This document shows positions 50,150-59,316 of a stretch of DNA of 64,000 nucleotides, in pieces. The notes under the pieces were generated by a model, which ran no database searches, had not been told where the DNA came from, and saw nothing but the letters and a program-made list of their open reading frames with translations. This DNA is from Candidatus Scybalomonas excrementigallinarum (GTDB lineage: Bacteria; Bacillota; Clostridia; Lachnospirales; Lachnospiraceae), in NCBI GenBank assembly GCA_018710905.1, contig DVIZ01000114.1, positions 1-64,000 on the forward strand, read 5' to 3'. How positions within the stretch are numbered: position 1 is the first letter of the stretch; each line of letters opens with the position of its first letter. Both the position numbers and the translations under genes were made by a program.

Positions 50150-50700
50150 TGAGCAAAGGTATTAATAAATTTTTAGATTTAATGAAATTAAACGAACCAG
50201 AAGATGACTACGAAGATGATTTAATGGAAGAAGACGACGATTATGAAGATGATGAAGCACCTGCAAAATCATTTTTTAATCGTAATAAAGAACGAGATGC
50301 AGATACGATAAGGACAGAAACTGCTATTCCTTCTAATTTTGCAGATAAGAAGAAATCAAAAGCGATTAGTAAAAGTAAACTCGTTCCATTAAGTGGTGGA
50401 AGAGGTGGAGAAGTGTACGTTATTAAACCACAAGAATTCAATGAAGCACAGATCGTTGCAGATTTCTTAAAAGATGGTAAAACAATCGTTATCAATATGG
50501 AAGGAATTGAAATTTACGCAGCACAGCGTATTATCGATTTTATTAGCGGTGCTTGTTATGCGTTAAATGGCACATTACAAGCGATTTCAAGCAATATTTT
50601 TATCGCTGCTCCAGAAGCAATTGATGTTACTGGTGATTTAAGAGAAGAAATTTTAAATGATAATATGATTTCACCAGAAATTGGAAAATATCGTGTTTGA
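50149..50700 (+). CDS. sepF: Cell division protein SepF
   Basis: This membrane-binding partner of FtsZ in Gram-positives forms rings at the septum. The 183 residues have an N-terminal amphipathic helix (KGINKFLDLMKLN), a very acidic linker (about 17-42) and the conserved C-terminal SepF domain (about 85-170). The domain has VIKPQEFNEAQIVADFLKDG, NMEGIEIYAAQRIIDFISG and GTLQAISSNIFIAAP. It begins at TAATG overlapping yggS. Confidence 0.96.
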   Translation: MSKGINKFLDLMKLNEPEDDYEDDLMEEDDDYEDDEAPAKSFFNRNKERDADTIRTETAIPSNFADKKKSKAISKSKLVPLSGGRGGEVYVIKPQEFNEAQIVADFLKDGKTIVINMEGIEIYAAQRIIDFISGACYALNGTLQAISSNIFIAAPEAIDVTGDLREEILNDNMISPEIGKYRV

Positions 50701-50738
50701 TCTTCTAAAAGGAAAAACAAGGAGATAAGAGAAAGAGT

Positions 50739-51494
50739 ATGGACAAGGATACTATCATTTTAAAAAAACGATTAAAAGAATTAGCCGAAAAATCCTATCA
50801 ACAAAATCGTTATACCTATACTCCTTTTTTGGATCTCTATGAACAAAGTATTTATCAAGAGGAGCGTTCTTCTTTTGCCTATGTAGGCAGCCAACTCTAT
50901 GGTGGACATCCATTTGCTGATCGGCAATTGGTTTGTTTTGGGAACGAAGAAACGCTTGGATATGTGGAACAACCGCCAATTGCTTGTATCGAGATCAAAC
51001 CGATTTCAAAGAAGTTCTCCGATTCTTTATCCCATCGGGATTTTTTAGGAGCATTGATGAATTTAGGGATTGAGCGAGCAATGCTAGGAGATATTTTAGT
51101 TTTTGATAACGTTGGTTATGTCTTTTGCTTAGAGCATATTGCGGATGTGATTGTGGATCAACTTTTTAAAGTAAAGCACACACAAGTCAGTTGTGAAAAG
51201 ACATTAAAACAGCTACATATAGAACCGAAGTATCAAGAGGTAACAGGATTTGTTACCTCTTGCCGTTTAGATTCTATTATTGGACTGGCTTTTCAACTAT
51301 CAAGAAGCCAGTCCATTCCCTATATTCAAGGGAAAAAGGTATTTGTAAATGGAAGGCTTGTTCAAAGCAATAGTCTATTATTAAAAGATAGTGATATCAT
51401 ATCCGTTCGAGGGCTTGGTAAATTTATTTTTGCTGGCGTAGATGGAATGACCAAAAAAGGCAGAAGTCGTATTTTACTTCATAAATTTATATAA
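50739..51494 (+). CDS. ylmH: YlmH-like S4-domain RNA-binding protein
   Basis: The 251 residues match YlmH. The N-terminal region has RYTYTPFLDLYEQSI. The central domain has SHRDFLGALMNLGIERAMLGDI. The C-terminal S4 RNA-binding domain (about 175-245) has SRSQSIPYIQGKKVFVNGRL. YlmH binds ribosomal complexes and has been linked to ribosome rescue. Position next to sepF is conserved. Confidence 0.92.
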   Translation: MDKDTIILKKRLKELAEKSYQQNRYTYTPFLDLYEQSIYQEERSSFAYVGSQLYGGHPFADRQLVCFGNEETLGYVEQPPIACIEIKPISKKFSDSLSHRDFLGALMNLGIERAMLGDILVFDNVGYVFCLEHIADVIVDQLFKVKHTQVSCEKTLKQLHIEPKYQEVTGFVTSCRLDSIIGLAFQLSRSQSIPYIQGKKVFVNGRLVQSNSLLLKDSDIISVRGLGKFIFAGVDGMTKKGRSRILLHKFI

Positions 51495-51515
51495 AGGGCT
51501 ATTAGGGAGGTTTAA

Positions 51516-52634
51516 GTGTCTATGAAAATAGAAAAAATAAAACAGCAATTGACCATTCATTTGGAGCAAAAACCAATTTATGATATTTTGTTTGAGCAAG
51601 ATTTTTTAAAATTAAAAGAGGCTTTAAAAGATCTTGGATACGAAAATCGAAAACTATTAATCGTGACAGAGACAAATGTAGCCCCACTTTATTTGGAGGA
51701 AATAAAAGCAGTATTAGAACCGATGTTTCGAGAAATTGTATGTTTTACCTTTCAAGCAGGGGAGAAACAAAAACAGCTCTCTACCGTCGCTAAAATCTAT
51801 ACGACATTAATTGAGCACCAATTTGATCGAAAAGATATTTTATTGGCGTTAGGTGGTGGTGTCACAGGTGATCTAACAGGATTTGCTGCGTCCACTTATT
51901 TACGAGGTGCGGATTTTGTGCAAGTTCCAACTTCATTACTTGCACAAGTGGATAGCAGTATTGGCGGAAAAACGGGTGTAGACTATGAGTCTTATAAAAA
52001 TATGGTGGGTGCCTTTTACCAACCTTCATTAGTCTATATTAATACATCAACTCTTCAAACGCTTCCAGAGAAAGAATTTATTTCTGGACTTGGGGAAGTC
52101 ATCAAACACGGTTTAATTAAAGACCGCGATTATTTCCATTGGATCAAAGATCAGAAAGAAGCGATCAAAAATCGGAAAGTAGAAGTGTTACAAGAAATGA
52201 TCTATCGCAGTTGCCAAATTAAAGGGGCAGTTGTAGAACGAGATCCAAAAGAACAAGGAGAGCGTGCGTTATTAAATTTTGGACATACGCTTGGACATTC
52301 TATCGAAAAATTAATGGATTTTTCTATGCTACACGGTGATTGTGTCGTGATTGGTTCTGAACTTGCTAGCTTTATTTCTTGGAAACGAGGACTGATTTCT
52401 AAGGAGGAACTAAAAGAAATTCAAGAGCTGTTTACTTATTTCCATTTTGATACCCTCCCTATGAATCTTGATCCAAAAGAAATTGTAAAAGCGACAAAAT
52501 TGGATAAAAAAATGGAGCAAGGTCAAATTAAGTTTATTTTATTAAAACAAATTGGAGAGGCTTTTATTGATAAAACAGTGACCGAAGAAGAAATGCTTTT
52601 TGCACTCTCTTGTTCCGGTAGTGGAAAGAGTTAA
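51516..52634 (+). CDS. aroB: 3-dehydroquinate synthase
   Basis: Second enzyme of the shikimate pathway, converting DAHP to 3-dehydroquinate with NAD and a divalent metal. The 372 residues carry GGGVTGDLTGFAASTYLRG, QVPTSLLAQVDSSIGGKTGVD, GLGEVIKHGLI and NFGHTLGHSIEK, which hold the metal ligands and NAD contacts. The start is either GTG 51516, 5 nt after GGGAGG, or ATG 51522. Other shikimate genes are not nearby. Confidence 0.96.
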   Translation: MSMKIEKIKQQLTIHLEQKPIYDILFEQDFLKLKEALKDLGYENRKLLIVTETNVAPLYLEEIKAVLEPMFREIVCFTFQAGEKQKQLSTVAKIYTTLIEHQFDRKDILLALGGGVTGDLTGFAASTYLRGADFVQVPTSLLAQVDSSIGGKTGVDYESYKNMVGAFYQPSLVYINTSTLQTLPEKEFISGLGEVIKHGLIKDRDYFHWIKDQKEAIKNRKVEVLQEMIYRSCQIKGAVVERDPKEQGERALLNFGHTLGHSIEKLMDFSMLHGDCVVIGSELASFISWKRGLISKEELKEIQELFTYFHFDTLPMNLDPKEIVKATKLDKKMEQGQIKFILLKQIGEAFIDKTVTEEEMLFALSCSGSGKS

Positions 52635-52656
52635 GACGATAACATTTGGAGGTAAC

Positions 52657-53166
52657 ATGAAAAAGTATATACAAGCACTGATTGGACTGCTTATTTTACT
52701 AGGACTTGATCAGTGGACAAAATATTTAGCTGTTGTTCATTTAAAAGGAACAGGAGGAATTACACTGATTGAGGACGTATTTCGGCTTCAATATTTAGAA
52801 AATCGAGGAGTTGCATTTGGAATGTTTCAAAACCAAACTTGGTTTTTCTTACCATTTACCATTTTCATTGCACTGTTTATGATTTTTCTCTATTATAAAA
52901 TACCAGCGTCAAACAAATATTTTCCTCTTCGCCTTTGCATTATTCTCGTAACAGCAGGAGCTTTTGGAAATATCATTGATCGAGCGAGACAACAATATGT
53001 TGTAGACTTTTTCTATTTTAAATTAATTGACTTTCCAATTTTTAATGTAGCCGATTGTTATGTAGTAATTGCAGTTATTTTATTTGTAATTTTAATTTTA
53101 TTTTATTATAAAGAAGAGGATTTAGAACGAGATATTCCATTCTTTTCGAATAAGAAAAAAGGATGA
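52657..53166 (+). CDS. lspA: Lipoprotein signal peptidase
   Basis: This membrane aspartyl protease removes signal peptides from prolipoproteins such as the carboxypeptidase at 39174. The 169 residues form four TM helices with the family motifs DQWTKYL, NRGVAFG, FGNIIDRA (Asp108) and FNVADCYV (Asp133). I chose ATG 52657, preceded by TGGAGGTAAC. An upstream frame overlaps aroB. The C-terminal tail is basic. Confidence 0.96.
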   Translation: MKKYIQALIGLLILLGLDQWTKYLAVVHLKGTGGITLIEDVFRLQYLENRGVAFGMFQNQTWFFLPFTIFIALFMIFLYYKIPASNKYFPLRLCIILVTAGAFGNIIDRARQQYVVDFFYFKLIDFPIFNVADCYVVIAVILFVILILFYYKEEDLERDIPFFSNKKKG

Positions 53167-53201
53167 GAAGTGCATTTTTTGAACTTCTTGCAAATAAAAA
53201 T

Positions 53202-53242
53202 AAAAAAAGTGTCAGAGTATATTTGCTTTGACACTTTTTTAT
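53202..53242 (+). terminator. Terminator of lspA
   Basis: AAAAAAGTGTCA (53203-53214) pairs perfectly with TGACACTTTTTT (53229-53240). Confidence 0.9.
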
Positions 53243-53330
53243 TATAGGAAAATTCGTTATTTTTATGTTAAAGTGATAGGATTCCTATGATAGAAAAAAG
53301 CACTACGTACACTTTGTTTAAAAGTCATAA
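53240..53330 (+). repeat. Dispersed hairpin repeat, family 1 (copy F)
   Basis: TATTATAGGAA (53240-53250) and GGATTCCTATGATAGAA (53279-53295) are the diverged arms. GCACTACGTACACTTTG (53300-53316) is the tail. It starts in the T run of the lspA terminator. The rest of the gap to 53482 holds nothing I recognise. Confidence 0.65.
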
Positions 53331-53482
53331 GTCAAAAAATGCAATAGAGCGAATAGTATGTATATTTTAGGAGCTGTATAAATAAATCTGAACTTAAAAA
53401 GTAAGAGGAGATTCGTTTAATATAAGAGTAAAAAACAAAATAAATAAGGTAAAAAGTAAATGAGAGAAATAAGGTGGGAACG

Positions 53483-54070
53483 ATGATAAAACAAAAGTGT
53501 AACTCTACATCTGGTGCTTCCTTGTTAATTGCCTTATTTTTTCTTTTATTATGTGCCATCGTTGGAGCTATTATTTTAACTTCTGCTTCTGTGGCTTCTG
53601 GACGTTTTGCAAATTTACAAGAAGTGGAACAGTCTTATTATTCTGTATCGTCTGCTAGTAAATTATTAAAAGCAGAACTAGAAGGAGAAAAATACTCCAA
53701 ATACGAAATTCTTTCAAAAGATGGAATGCCTTTAGAAAATGAATGTTACGCACTTCCTCAGAAGAAAATGAAAGAATTTCTAATAAAAGCGGTAGAGCAG
53801 GTCATGACATCACAAACAGAATATTCTGATATTTTTATCATTCATTCTTCAGAGCAAGTAATGGAAGAAGTTACGGCTTATTTTTCTATGGACCCCCAAT
53901 ACAACATTTCGATTACAGTGACACAAGGAAGTACAAAATGTATAGTAACCATTCCTGCTGTTTATTCTGAAAATACAGAAACTATCTTATATGAAGATTC
54001 TTCAAAAGAAGAAGTAGAAGGAATTCGTATAACAAAGACGATTTTATGGACAGAAGGTGAGATAACATGA
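53483..54070 (+). CDS. PilX-like minor pilus component
   Basis: This 195-residue protein has a short polar N terminus followed by a long hydrophobic segment (about 12-36: GASLLIALFFLLLCAIVGAI), as in PilX-type type IV pilus assembly proteins. An extracytoplasmic domain follows. It lacks a clear Gly-Phe/Met prepilin site with Glu5. I chose ATG 53483 after AAGGTGGGAACG. It overlaps the next pilin gene by 4 bp and is the first gene of the pilus cluster. Confidence 0.65.
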   Translation: MIKQKCNSTSGASLLIALFFLLLCAIVGAIILTSASVASGRFANLQEVEQSYYSVSSASKLLKAELEGEKYSKYEILSKDGMPLENECYALPQKKMKEFLIKAVEQVMTSQTEYSDIFIIHSSEQVMEEVTAYFSMDPQYNISITVTQGSTKCIVTIPAVYSENTETILYEDSSKEEVEGIRITKTILWTEGEIT

Positions 54071-54378
54071 AAAAGATTCAAGAAATATTAAAAGAAACAA
54101 AAGGCGAAACGTTAGTAGAAGTGCTTGTTGGTTCTTTATTATCAGGAATGGCTCTTATGACTCTTTTTTTTATGATTCAAGTTTCTCATCATTTAATTGA
54201 GAAGGGAAATCGTTCCGTTCAAGCGAGCTATGATGCTTTTAATCAGATTGAAAAACAAGAGATGGAACCAGAAGCAGGAACGATTACAATCAAAGATTCG
54301 AATCAGATGCAGGTGGAAATAGAAGTTTCCGTTTATAAAACAAAAGATGGAAAGTTGGCTGTTTATGCACAAAAATAA
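54067..54378 (+). CDS. Minor type IV pilin-like protein (short)
   Basis: This is a 103-residue prepilin-like protein. KG/ETLVEVLVGSLLSGMALMTL shows a processing site after Gly13 with Glu at +5 of the mature form. Residue +1 is Glu instead of the usual Phe or Met, and processing should still be possible. The C-terminal ~65 residues form a small soluble domain. It starts in the stop of the previous gene (ATGA) and overlaps the next gene by 14 bp. Confidence 0.75.
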   Translation: MKKIQEILKETKGETLVEVLVGSLLSGMALMTLFFMIQVSHHLIEKGNRSVQASYDAFNQIEKQEMEPEAGTITIKDSNQMQVEIEVSVYKTKDGKLAVYAQK

Positions 54379-54883
54379 AAAGAAAACGATGAGAAAGTTA
54401 AAATCAGATCAAGGGTTTACTCTAGTAGAAATGGTATTAGCACTTTTCATTCTCTCCCTTATTGTGACTGTTATTGGGGGAGGCGTTACGGTTGTAAAAA
54501 GTGCCTATGAAAAAATTACATTGCAGGCAGAAGCACAAGTACTAGTATCCACTTTTGTAACCGCTATTAACGATGAATTACGACAAGCCGAGCACATAGA
54601 ACAAAAGGAAAGTAACCACGAGCAATATTGGAGTTTTTATCATGCAAAAAAAGGATATCGAATGTACTTTGTGAATAAAAATAACAATATTTATTATAAG
54701 ACTGAAATTTCTACAAATGAAAGGCCACTTGTATCGGATAAGACGATTACAAATGGTCTTTTACCTCAAATAGAAGATTTGACTTATGAAAATCATGTAT
54801 TTACTTATACGCTTCGGATCTATTATAACGGGCAAGTGTATGAGGAGCAAGAAATCAGTATTCGTCCGTTAAATGAACCATAA
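54365..54883 (+). CDS. Minor type IV pilin-like protein (PilW/ComGF type)
   Basis: This 172-residue prepilin-like protein has a basic leader, the cleavage site QG/FTLVEMVLALFILSLIV after Gly17 and Glu at +5. The soluble domain has the hydrophobic core repeat pattern and the FVTAINDELRQAEHI region of PilW-like minor pilins. The start is uncertain: ATG 54365 overlaps the previous gene, and ATG 54389 would leave an 8-residue-shorter leader. It probably helps prime pilus assembly. Confidence 0.78.
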   Translation: MHKNKKKTMRKLKSDQGFTLVEMVLALFILSLIVTVIGGGVTVVKSAYEKITLQAEAQVLVSTFVTAINDELRQAEHIEQKESNHEQYWSFYHAKKGYRMYFVNKNNNIYYKTEISTNERPLVSDKTITNGLLPQIEDLTYENHVFTYTLRIYYNGQVYEEQEISIRPLNEP

Positions 54884-54901
54884 ATGTAAAGAAGGGATAA
54901 A

Positions 54902-56587
54902 ATGAAATATAAGCGTCTAGGAGAGATGTTAGTCGATGTAAAGCTAATTACAGAAGAACAATTGGCAGAAGCATTACAACTTCAAAAAGGATCTGGAAAA
55001 CGTTTAGGAACCGTTTTGATTGATAACGGATTTATTACCGAAGCACAATTAATTGAAATGCTTCGTGTGCAACTTGGAATTGATTTTATTGATTTAACAA
55101 AAGTAACCATTGATCCAGAGATGGTAAATGTTCTTCCAAAGAATATTGCACAAAAACAGGGGATTATTCCTGTGCGCATGGAGAAAGATCTTTTATATTT
55201 AGCCATGGAAGATCCATTGAATTTTATGGCTGTAGAAGCGGCAAGAGTTGCCACAAGGAAAAAGATCATTCCAATGATTACAACAACAGCAGGGATTAAC
55301 CGCGCCTATAATATTTTATATGAAAATGAGGGCGCAGTAAAAGCTATGGCTCAAATGCGTCAAGAAGGTGGATTTGTAGATAGTGGAGTTCCAAAAGAAA
55401 TGGAAACAGAGGATCGAGGAAGTGCACCTGCCGTGCGCCTTGTAAAATCGATTATTGAACGTGCGGTCACCGAACGAGCAAGTGATATTCATATTGAACC
55501 AGGACAAGAAGAACTTGCGGTTCGGATTCGTGTGGATGGAAGACTGATGAAAATTTTGACCATTCCAAAAGAATTACAACAGACCGTCGTGGCTCGTATT
55601 AAAGTAATGGGGCACATGGATATTGCGGAACGAAGAATCCCTCAAGATGGTCGAACGGCCATGCGAATAAAAGGAGAAGAAATCGACCTTCGTCTTTCTA
55701 CCCTTCCCACCATTTTTGGAGAAAAAATCGTTATCCGTTTGTTATTAAAAAATCAAGAAATGTTGACGAGAGAAGGGATTGGACTGACGCAAACAAAAGA
55801 AAATACAGAAAAGTTTGAACGATTATTGACAAATAATAGTGGCGTGATTTTAATCGTAGGTCCAACAGGAAGTGGAAAATCTTCTACTATGTATACGATG
55901 ATCCGTGAATTAAAGTCAGAGTCCGTCAATTTAATTATGATAGAAGATCCAGTAGAGTATCAAATGGAAGGCGTTACCCAAGTTCAAATTAATGAGAAAA
56001 CGGGAATGACATTTGCAAACGCCCTTCGGGCAATTTTACGTCAAGATCCCGATATTATCGGTGTCGGAGAAATTCGTGATGGAGAAACGGCAGAAATTGC
56101 TATGAGAGCAGCTATGACAGGGCATTTAGTGATTTCTACCATTCATACGGAGGATGCCATCTCTGCTATTGACCGCCTTCGAGATATGGGCGTCGAGCCT
56201 TATTTAATTGCGGGTGGGGTTCGCGGTATCATTTCTCAACGCTTAGTACGAAAAATTTGTGGAAGCTGTCGATCTCCTCAAATGGTATCCGACCAACAAA
56301 GAGATCTTGTTGGTCTTTCCAAAAACGACACTCGAATCTTTTATAAAGGAAAAGGATGTCATATGTGTTTTGACAGTGGATATTATGGAAGAATTGGAGT
56401 ATTTGAAATTCTAACGCTAAATCAAAGAATTCGAGATTGTATTACCGAGGAAAGACCAAAGGTAGAACTGCGTCAAGCAATCGCCGGTTCTGGTTTTATT
56501 CCGATGATGCGAAGTGGATTACAATTAGCATCTTCTGGTATTACGAGCATTGAAGAGCTTTGTAGGACAATTAGTATTGTGGATTAA
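54902..56587 (+). CDS. pilB: Type IV pilus assembly ATPase PilB
   Basis: This is the cytoplasmic hexameric motor that powers pilus extension. The 561 residues have an N-terminal GspE/PilB domain (about 1-140, with ITEEQLAEALQLQKGSGKRLG). The ATPase core has GPTGSGKSS (Walker A, near 322) and the Asp box IMIEDPVEYQ. Walker B is DIIGVGEIRDGETA and the His box is TGHLVISTIHTEDA. A zinc-binding tetracysteine follows (CGSC, then CHMC). No retraction ATPase pilT is visible in the window. AAGAAGGGATAAA precedes ATG. Confidence 0.95.
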   Translation: MKYKRLGEMLVDVKLITEEQLAEALQLQKGSGKRLGTVLIDNGFITEAQLIEMLRVQLGIDFIDLTKVTIDPEMVNVLPKNIAQKQGIIPVRMEKDLLYLAMEDPLNFMAVEAARVATRKKIIPMITTTAGINRAYNILYENEGAVKAMAQMRQEGGFVDSGVPKEMETEDRGSAPAVRLVKSIIERAVTERASDIHIEPGQEELAVRIRVDGRLMKILTIPKELQQTVVARIKVMGHMDIAERRIPQDGRTAMRIKGEEIDLRLSTLPTIFGEKIVIRLLLKNQEMLTREGIGLTQTKENTEKFERLLTNNSGVILIVGPTGSGKSSTMYTMIRELKSESVNLIMIEDPVEYQMEGVTQVQINEKTGMTFANALRAILRQDPDIIGVGEIRDGETAEIAMRAAMTGHLVISTIHTEDAISAIDRLRDMGVEPYLIAGGVRGIISQRLVRKICGSCRSPQMVSDQQRDLVGLSKNDTRIFYKGKGCHMCFDSGYYGRIGVFEILTLNQRIRDCITEERPKVELRQAIAGSGFIPMMRSGLQLASSGITSIEELCRTISIVD

Positions 56588-56605
56588 TAAAGGAAAGTGA
56601 GAAAA

Positions 56606-57814
56606 ATGATACGTTATCAGTACAAAGCATTGGCATTAAATGGGAAAAAGGCTTCCGGAGTCATTGAAGCTACCGATGAATATACGGCCGTATTACAGAT
56701 TAAAGAAAACTATCCAATCCTTTTGGAGATTCGGCCAATGAAACAAAAAGAAGGGATTTTGTCAAAAGAAATTGGGAAAACTGCAATCAATTATAAAGAA
56801 CTTTCGATTATGTGTTCCCAGTTTTCTACGATTCTTCGTTCCGGAATTCCCATTGATGCTTGCATCTCTTTTGCTGCAAAGCAGAACAAAGATAAAAAAT
56901 TAAAAAAGATGTTAGAACAATCAGCAGAAGACGTTTCAAGAGGAAATGGTGTTGCAGATAGTTTTGAAAAAAATTGCAAAAATCTTCCAAAAACATTTAT
57001 TGAAACGATACGAGCCGGAGAAGAATCTGGAACACTAGAACGTTCCTTTGAAACTCTTCAATTTTATTATGAAAAATCATTTAAAACGAAACAGAAAGTA
57101 AAACAAGCATTGTCCTATCCTATTTTTGTCTTAGCGGTAGCGGTTGTTGTTTTAATGGTTGTTATGGTAAAAGTCGTTCCAACACTTACAAGGACTTTTC
57201 ATGATCTGGATGGAGAATTACCATTGATTACAAAAATTATGATCCGAAGTTCGAAATTTTTTGAAAATAATTTTCTTTGGATTGGACTGATATTGCTTGT
57301 TTTGATAATAGGACTCGTTAGTTACTGTCATATGGAAAAAGGAAAACGACAGTGGAGTAATTTCCGATTAAAGCTTCCCGTGTTGGGAAAAATTGAAATT
57401 TTAAATACAGCGAGTCAATTTGCTAACACCATGTCAGCATTACTGGCAGCAGGACTTAGTATTAGTCGTGCTCTTGAAGTAACAGGGAAAGTGCTTGATA
57501 ACTACATAATGGGAAAAGAAGTTCTTAGCATGATAAAAGAAGTCGAAAGCGGAAATCCTTTAAGTGAATGTATGAAGAAAAACAAGCATTTCCCAGATAC
57601 TTTAAGCGAAATGTGTGCCATTGGAGAAGAAACAGGTGAATTAGAAGGTACGTTTGCAACCATTGGCGCATACTTTGACAATGAAGCACAATATGCAACA
57701 ACAAAAGCCATTCAAAGATTAGAACCAACGATTTTGATCTTTATGGCTTTATTTGCAGGATTTATTGTCTTATCCATTTATTTGCCGATGTTTACGATGT
57801 ATTCCTTGATTTAA
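56606..57814 (+). CDS. pilC: Type IV pilus inner membrane platform protein PilC
   Basis: This GspF/PilC platform protein couples PilB to pilin polymerisation. The 402 residues have two homologous cytoplasmic T2SSF domains (about 60-185 and 265-385) and three TM helices. Motifs include FSTILRSGIPIDACISF, IRAGEESGTLERSFE, then FANTMSALLAAGLSISRALE and CAIGEETGELEGTF. I chose ATG 56606 over GTG 56597. It follows pilB by 18 bp. Confidence 0.95.
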   Translation: MIRYQYKALALNGKKASGVIEATDEYTAVLQIKENYPILLEIRPMKQKEGILSKEIGKTAINYKELSIMCSQFSTILRSGIPIDACISFAAKQNKDKKLKKMLEQSAEDVSRGNGVADSFEKNCKNLPKTFIETIRAGEESGTLERSFETLQFYYEKSFKTKQKVKQALSYPIFVLAVAVVVLMVVMVKVVPTLTRTFHDLDGELPLITKIMIRSSKFFENNFLWIGLILLVLIIGLVSYCHMEKGKRQWSNFRLKLPVLGKIEILNTASQFANTMSALLAAGLSISRALEVTGKVLDNYIMGKEVLSMIKEVESGNPLSECMKKNKHFPDTLSEMCAIGEETGELEGTFATIGAYFDNEAQYATTKAIQRLEPTILIFMALFAGFIVLSIYLPMFTMYSLI

Positions 57815-57849
57815 TCATAACCTGTCAATGGGATATCGTTTGCGTACAG

Positions 57850-57905
57850 TATTTTTATGTGATAGAAAACGATGAGAAATTCGTTTTATCAGTCATATAA
57901 AAATA
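57850..57905 (+). repeat. Long hairpin before pilA, repeat-like
   Basis: TATTTTTATGTGATA...AAAACGA pairs with TCGTTTTATCAGTCATATAAAAATA around a TGAGAAA loop. The GTGATAG and CGATGAGAA words link it to both dispersed families. It sits between pilC and the major pilin and could act as a transcription or mRNA-processing boundary. Confidence 0.5.
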
Positions 57906-57981
57906 GAATTTAGTAGAAAAAGGATACCAACCCATATTCTTTTTTATAAATATAAAAATAGAGAGAAGAAAGGATGAAAGA

Positions 57982-58395
57982 ATGTTAGGAAGTAGATTAA
58001 AAAAGAAAATACATAATGAGAAAGGATTTACCTTAGCAGAGTTATTAGTTGTTATTGCTATTCTTGCGATTTTGGTTGCGATCTCCGTACCAATTTTAAC
58101 ATCAAGATTAAGTGAGGCAAAAAAATCAACAGATGAATCCAATATCCGTGCAGCAAAAGTGCTGGTATCTTCTAAGATTATGGAAGGAACAAACGTTACA
58201 ACGTATTACTACAACGCAGACGAAGGAAAATTAGTAACAAGTAAAGCGGATGTAGGAGAAGTCTATGGACAGTCATCCGAAGAAGTAAAAGGTGCTACTA
58301 ATGCTCCAGAGGGTAAGATTTTACAAGCCACAATTACAACGAGTAATGGCGATTCCCAAATAAAATTTAGTTGGGTTGCTAAATCTGGAGAATAA
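57982..58395 (+). CDS. pilA: Major type IV pilin
   Basis: This 137-residue prepilin has leader MLGSRLKKKIHNEKG and the cleavage site G/FTLAELLVVIAILAILVA after Gly15, with Glu at +5. A canonical hydrophobic helix and a short ~85-residue soluble domain follow. No cysteine pair is present. AAAGGATGAAAGA precedes ATG. A hairpin upstream and a terminator downstream isolate it, as expected of a highly expressed major subunit. Confidence 0.92.
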   Translation: MLGSRLKKKIHNEKGFTLAELLVVIAILAILVAISVPILTSRLSEAKKSTDESNIRAAKVLVSSKIMEGTNVTTYYYNADEGKLVTSKADVGEVYGQSSEEVKGATNAPEGKILQATITTSNGDSQIKFSWVAKSGE

Positions 58396-58414
58396 ATTCA
58401 ACTACATATGTTAC

Positions 58415-58446
58415 AAAAAAGATCGTTGGGTTGCGATCTTTTTTTA
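58415..58446 (+). terminator. Terminator after pilA
   Basis: AAAAAAGATCG (58415-58425) pairs with CGATCTTTTTTT (58434-58445). With partial readthrough it would keep downstream assembly genes below pilin level. Confidence 0.85.
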
Positions 58447-58555
58447 TGAAAAATCCATCTTTGGATTTTTCCAAACATTCTGTTTTAAAAGGAACAGGGC
58501 ATTTGGAAAGATTCAAAGAAAAGAGAGTGTGTATTAAGAAAGGACAAAGAAAACA

Positions 58556-59251
58556 GTGATAGAGCATATGATAAAAGATTCAAGGGGGATTTGGATTGTC
58601 ATTGTCATATTTGGAGGTGCTCTTGGTTTTTTCATTCATTTCGCTTGTTTGAAATGGCTTAGCAATAGAAACAGAGGGGAACCGATGCAGAAGAACTTAT
58701 GGAATAGAAAATGCTCGGTATTCGTATTATCGATGATTTTCCTAAGCGTGATAGGAAAAGATGGATTTTCTTTTTCCACCGTTCGTTATTTAGGGCTTGC
58801 TTGTATTCTTTTTGGGGCGTCTCTTATCGATAGTATTTCCTATCAGATCCCAAATAGATTTTTAGTGATAGGAATTCTATGGTGGTTTGTTACTTTGCCT
58901 TTTGCAAAAGACGCTATCGTAGAACAGGGAGTATCCGGATTGTTTGGCGCTTTTTTTATTGGAGGTGGAATTTTATTTCTCTCCTTATTTTTAGATCATC
59001 TGTTACAAAGAGAAAGCATTGGCGGTGGTGATGTGAAGCTTTTCTTTTTAGTCGAACTTTATTTTGGACTGGAACTTGGAATGCTCCATCTTATTCTTTC
59101 TTGTATTGCAGGGATCTTATTTGTCCTTTTTCTAAAAAAAGAGAAAATCCCATTTGCACCAGCTATCTCCATATCCGCTTGGATTGTAGTCCTTTTTGGA
59201 AAAGAAATTTTAAATTTTTATTGGAGTTTTTTAAGGGCTCTTGTGATGTAG
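58556..59251 (+). CDS. pilD: Prepilin peptidase, short form
   Basis: This membrane aspartyl protease cleaves prepilin leaders. The 231 residues have about seven hydrophobic segments, with the two catalytic motifs LIDSISYQIPNRF and IGGGDVKLFF. The cytoplasmic N-terminal domain with two CxxC pairs that usually carries out methylation is reduced to about 25 unrelated residues, so N-methylation may be missing. The start is uncertain between GTG 58556 and ATG 58568. Neighbours leave little doubt about the role. Confidence 0.9.
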   Translation: MIEHMIKDSRGIWIVIVIFGGALGFFIHFACLKWLSNRNRGEPMQKNLWNRKCSVFVLSMIFLSVIGKDGFSFSTVRYLGLACILFGASLIDSISYQIPNRFLVIGILWWFVTLPFAKDAIVEQGVSGLFGAFFIGGGILFLSLFLDHLLQRESIGGGDVKLFFLVELYFGLELGMLHLILSCIAGILFVLFLKKEKIPFAPAISISAWIVVLFGKEILNFYWSFLRALVM

Positions 59252-59316
59252 AACAGATATAGAAGGAGAAAAAATAAGAAGTGATTCATCGATAGAATGT
59301 TAGAAAGGAAAAGTAT

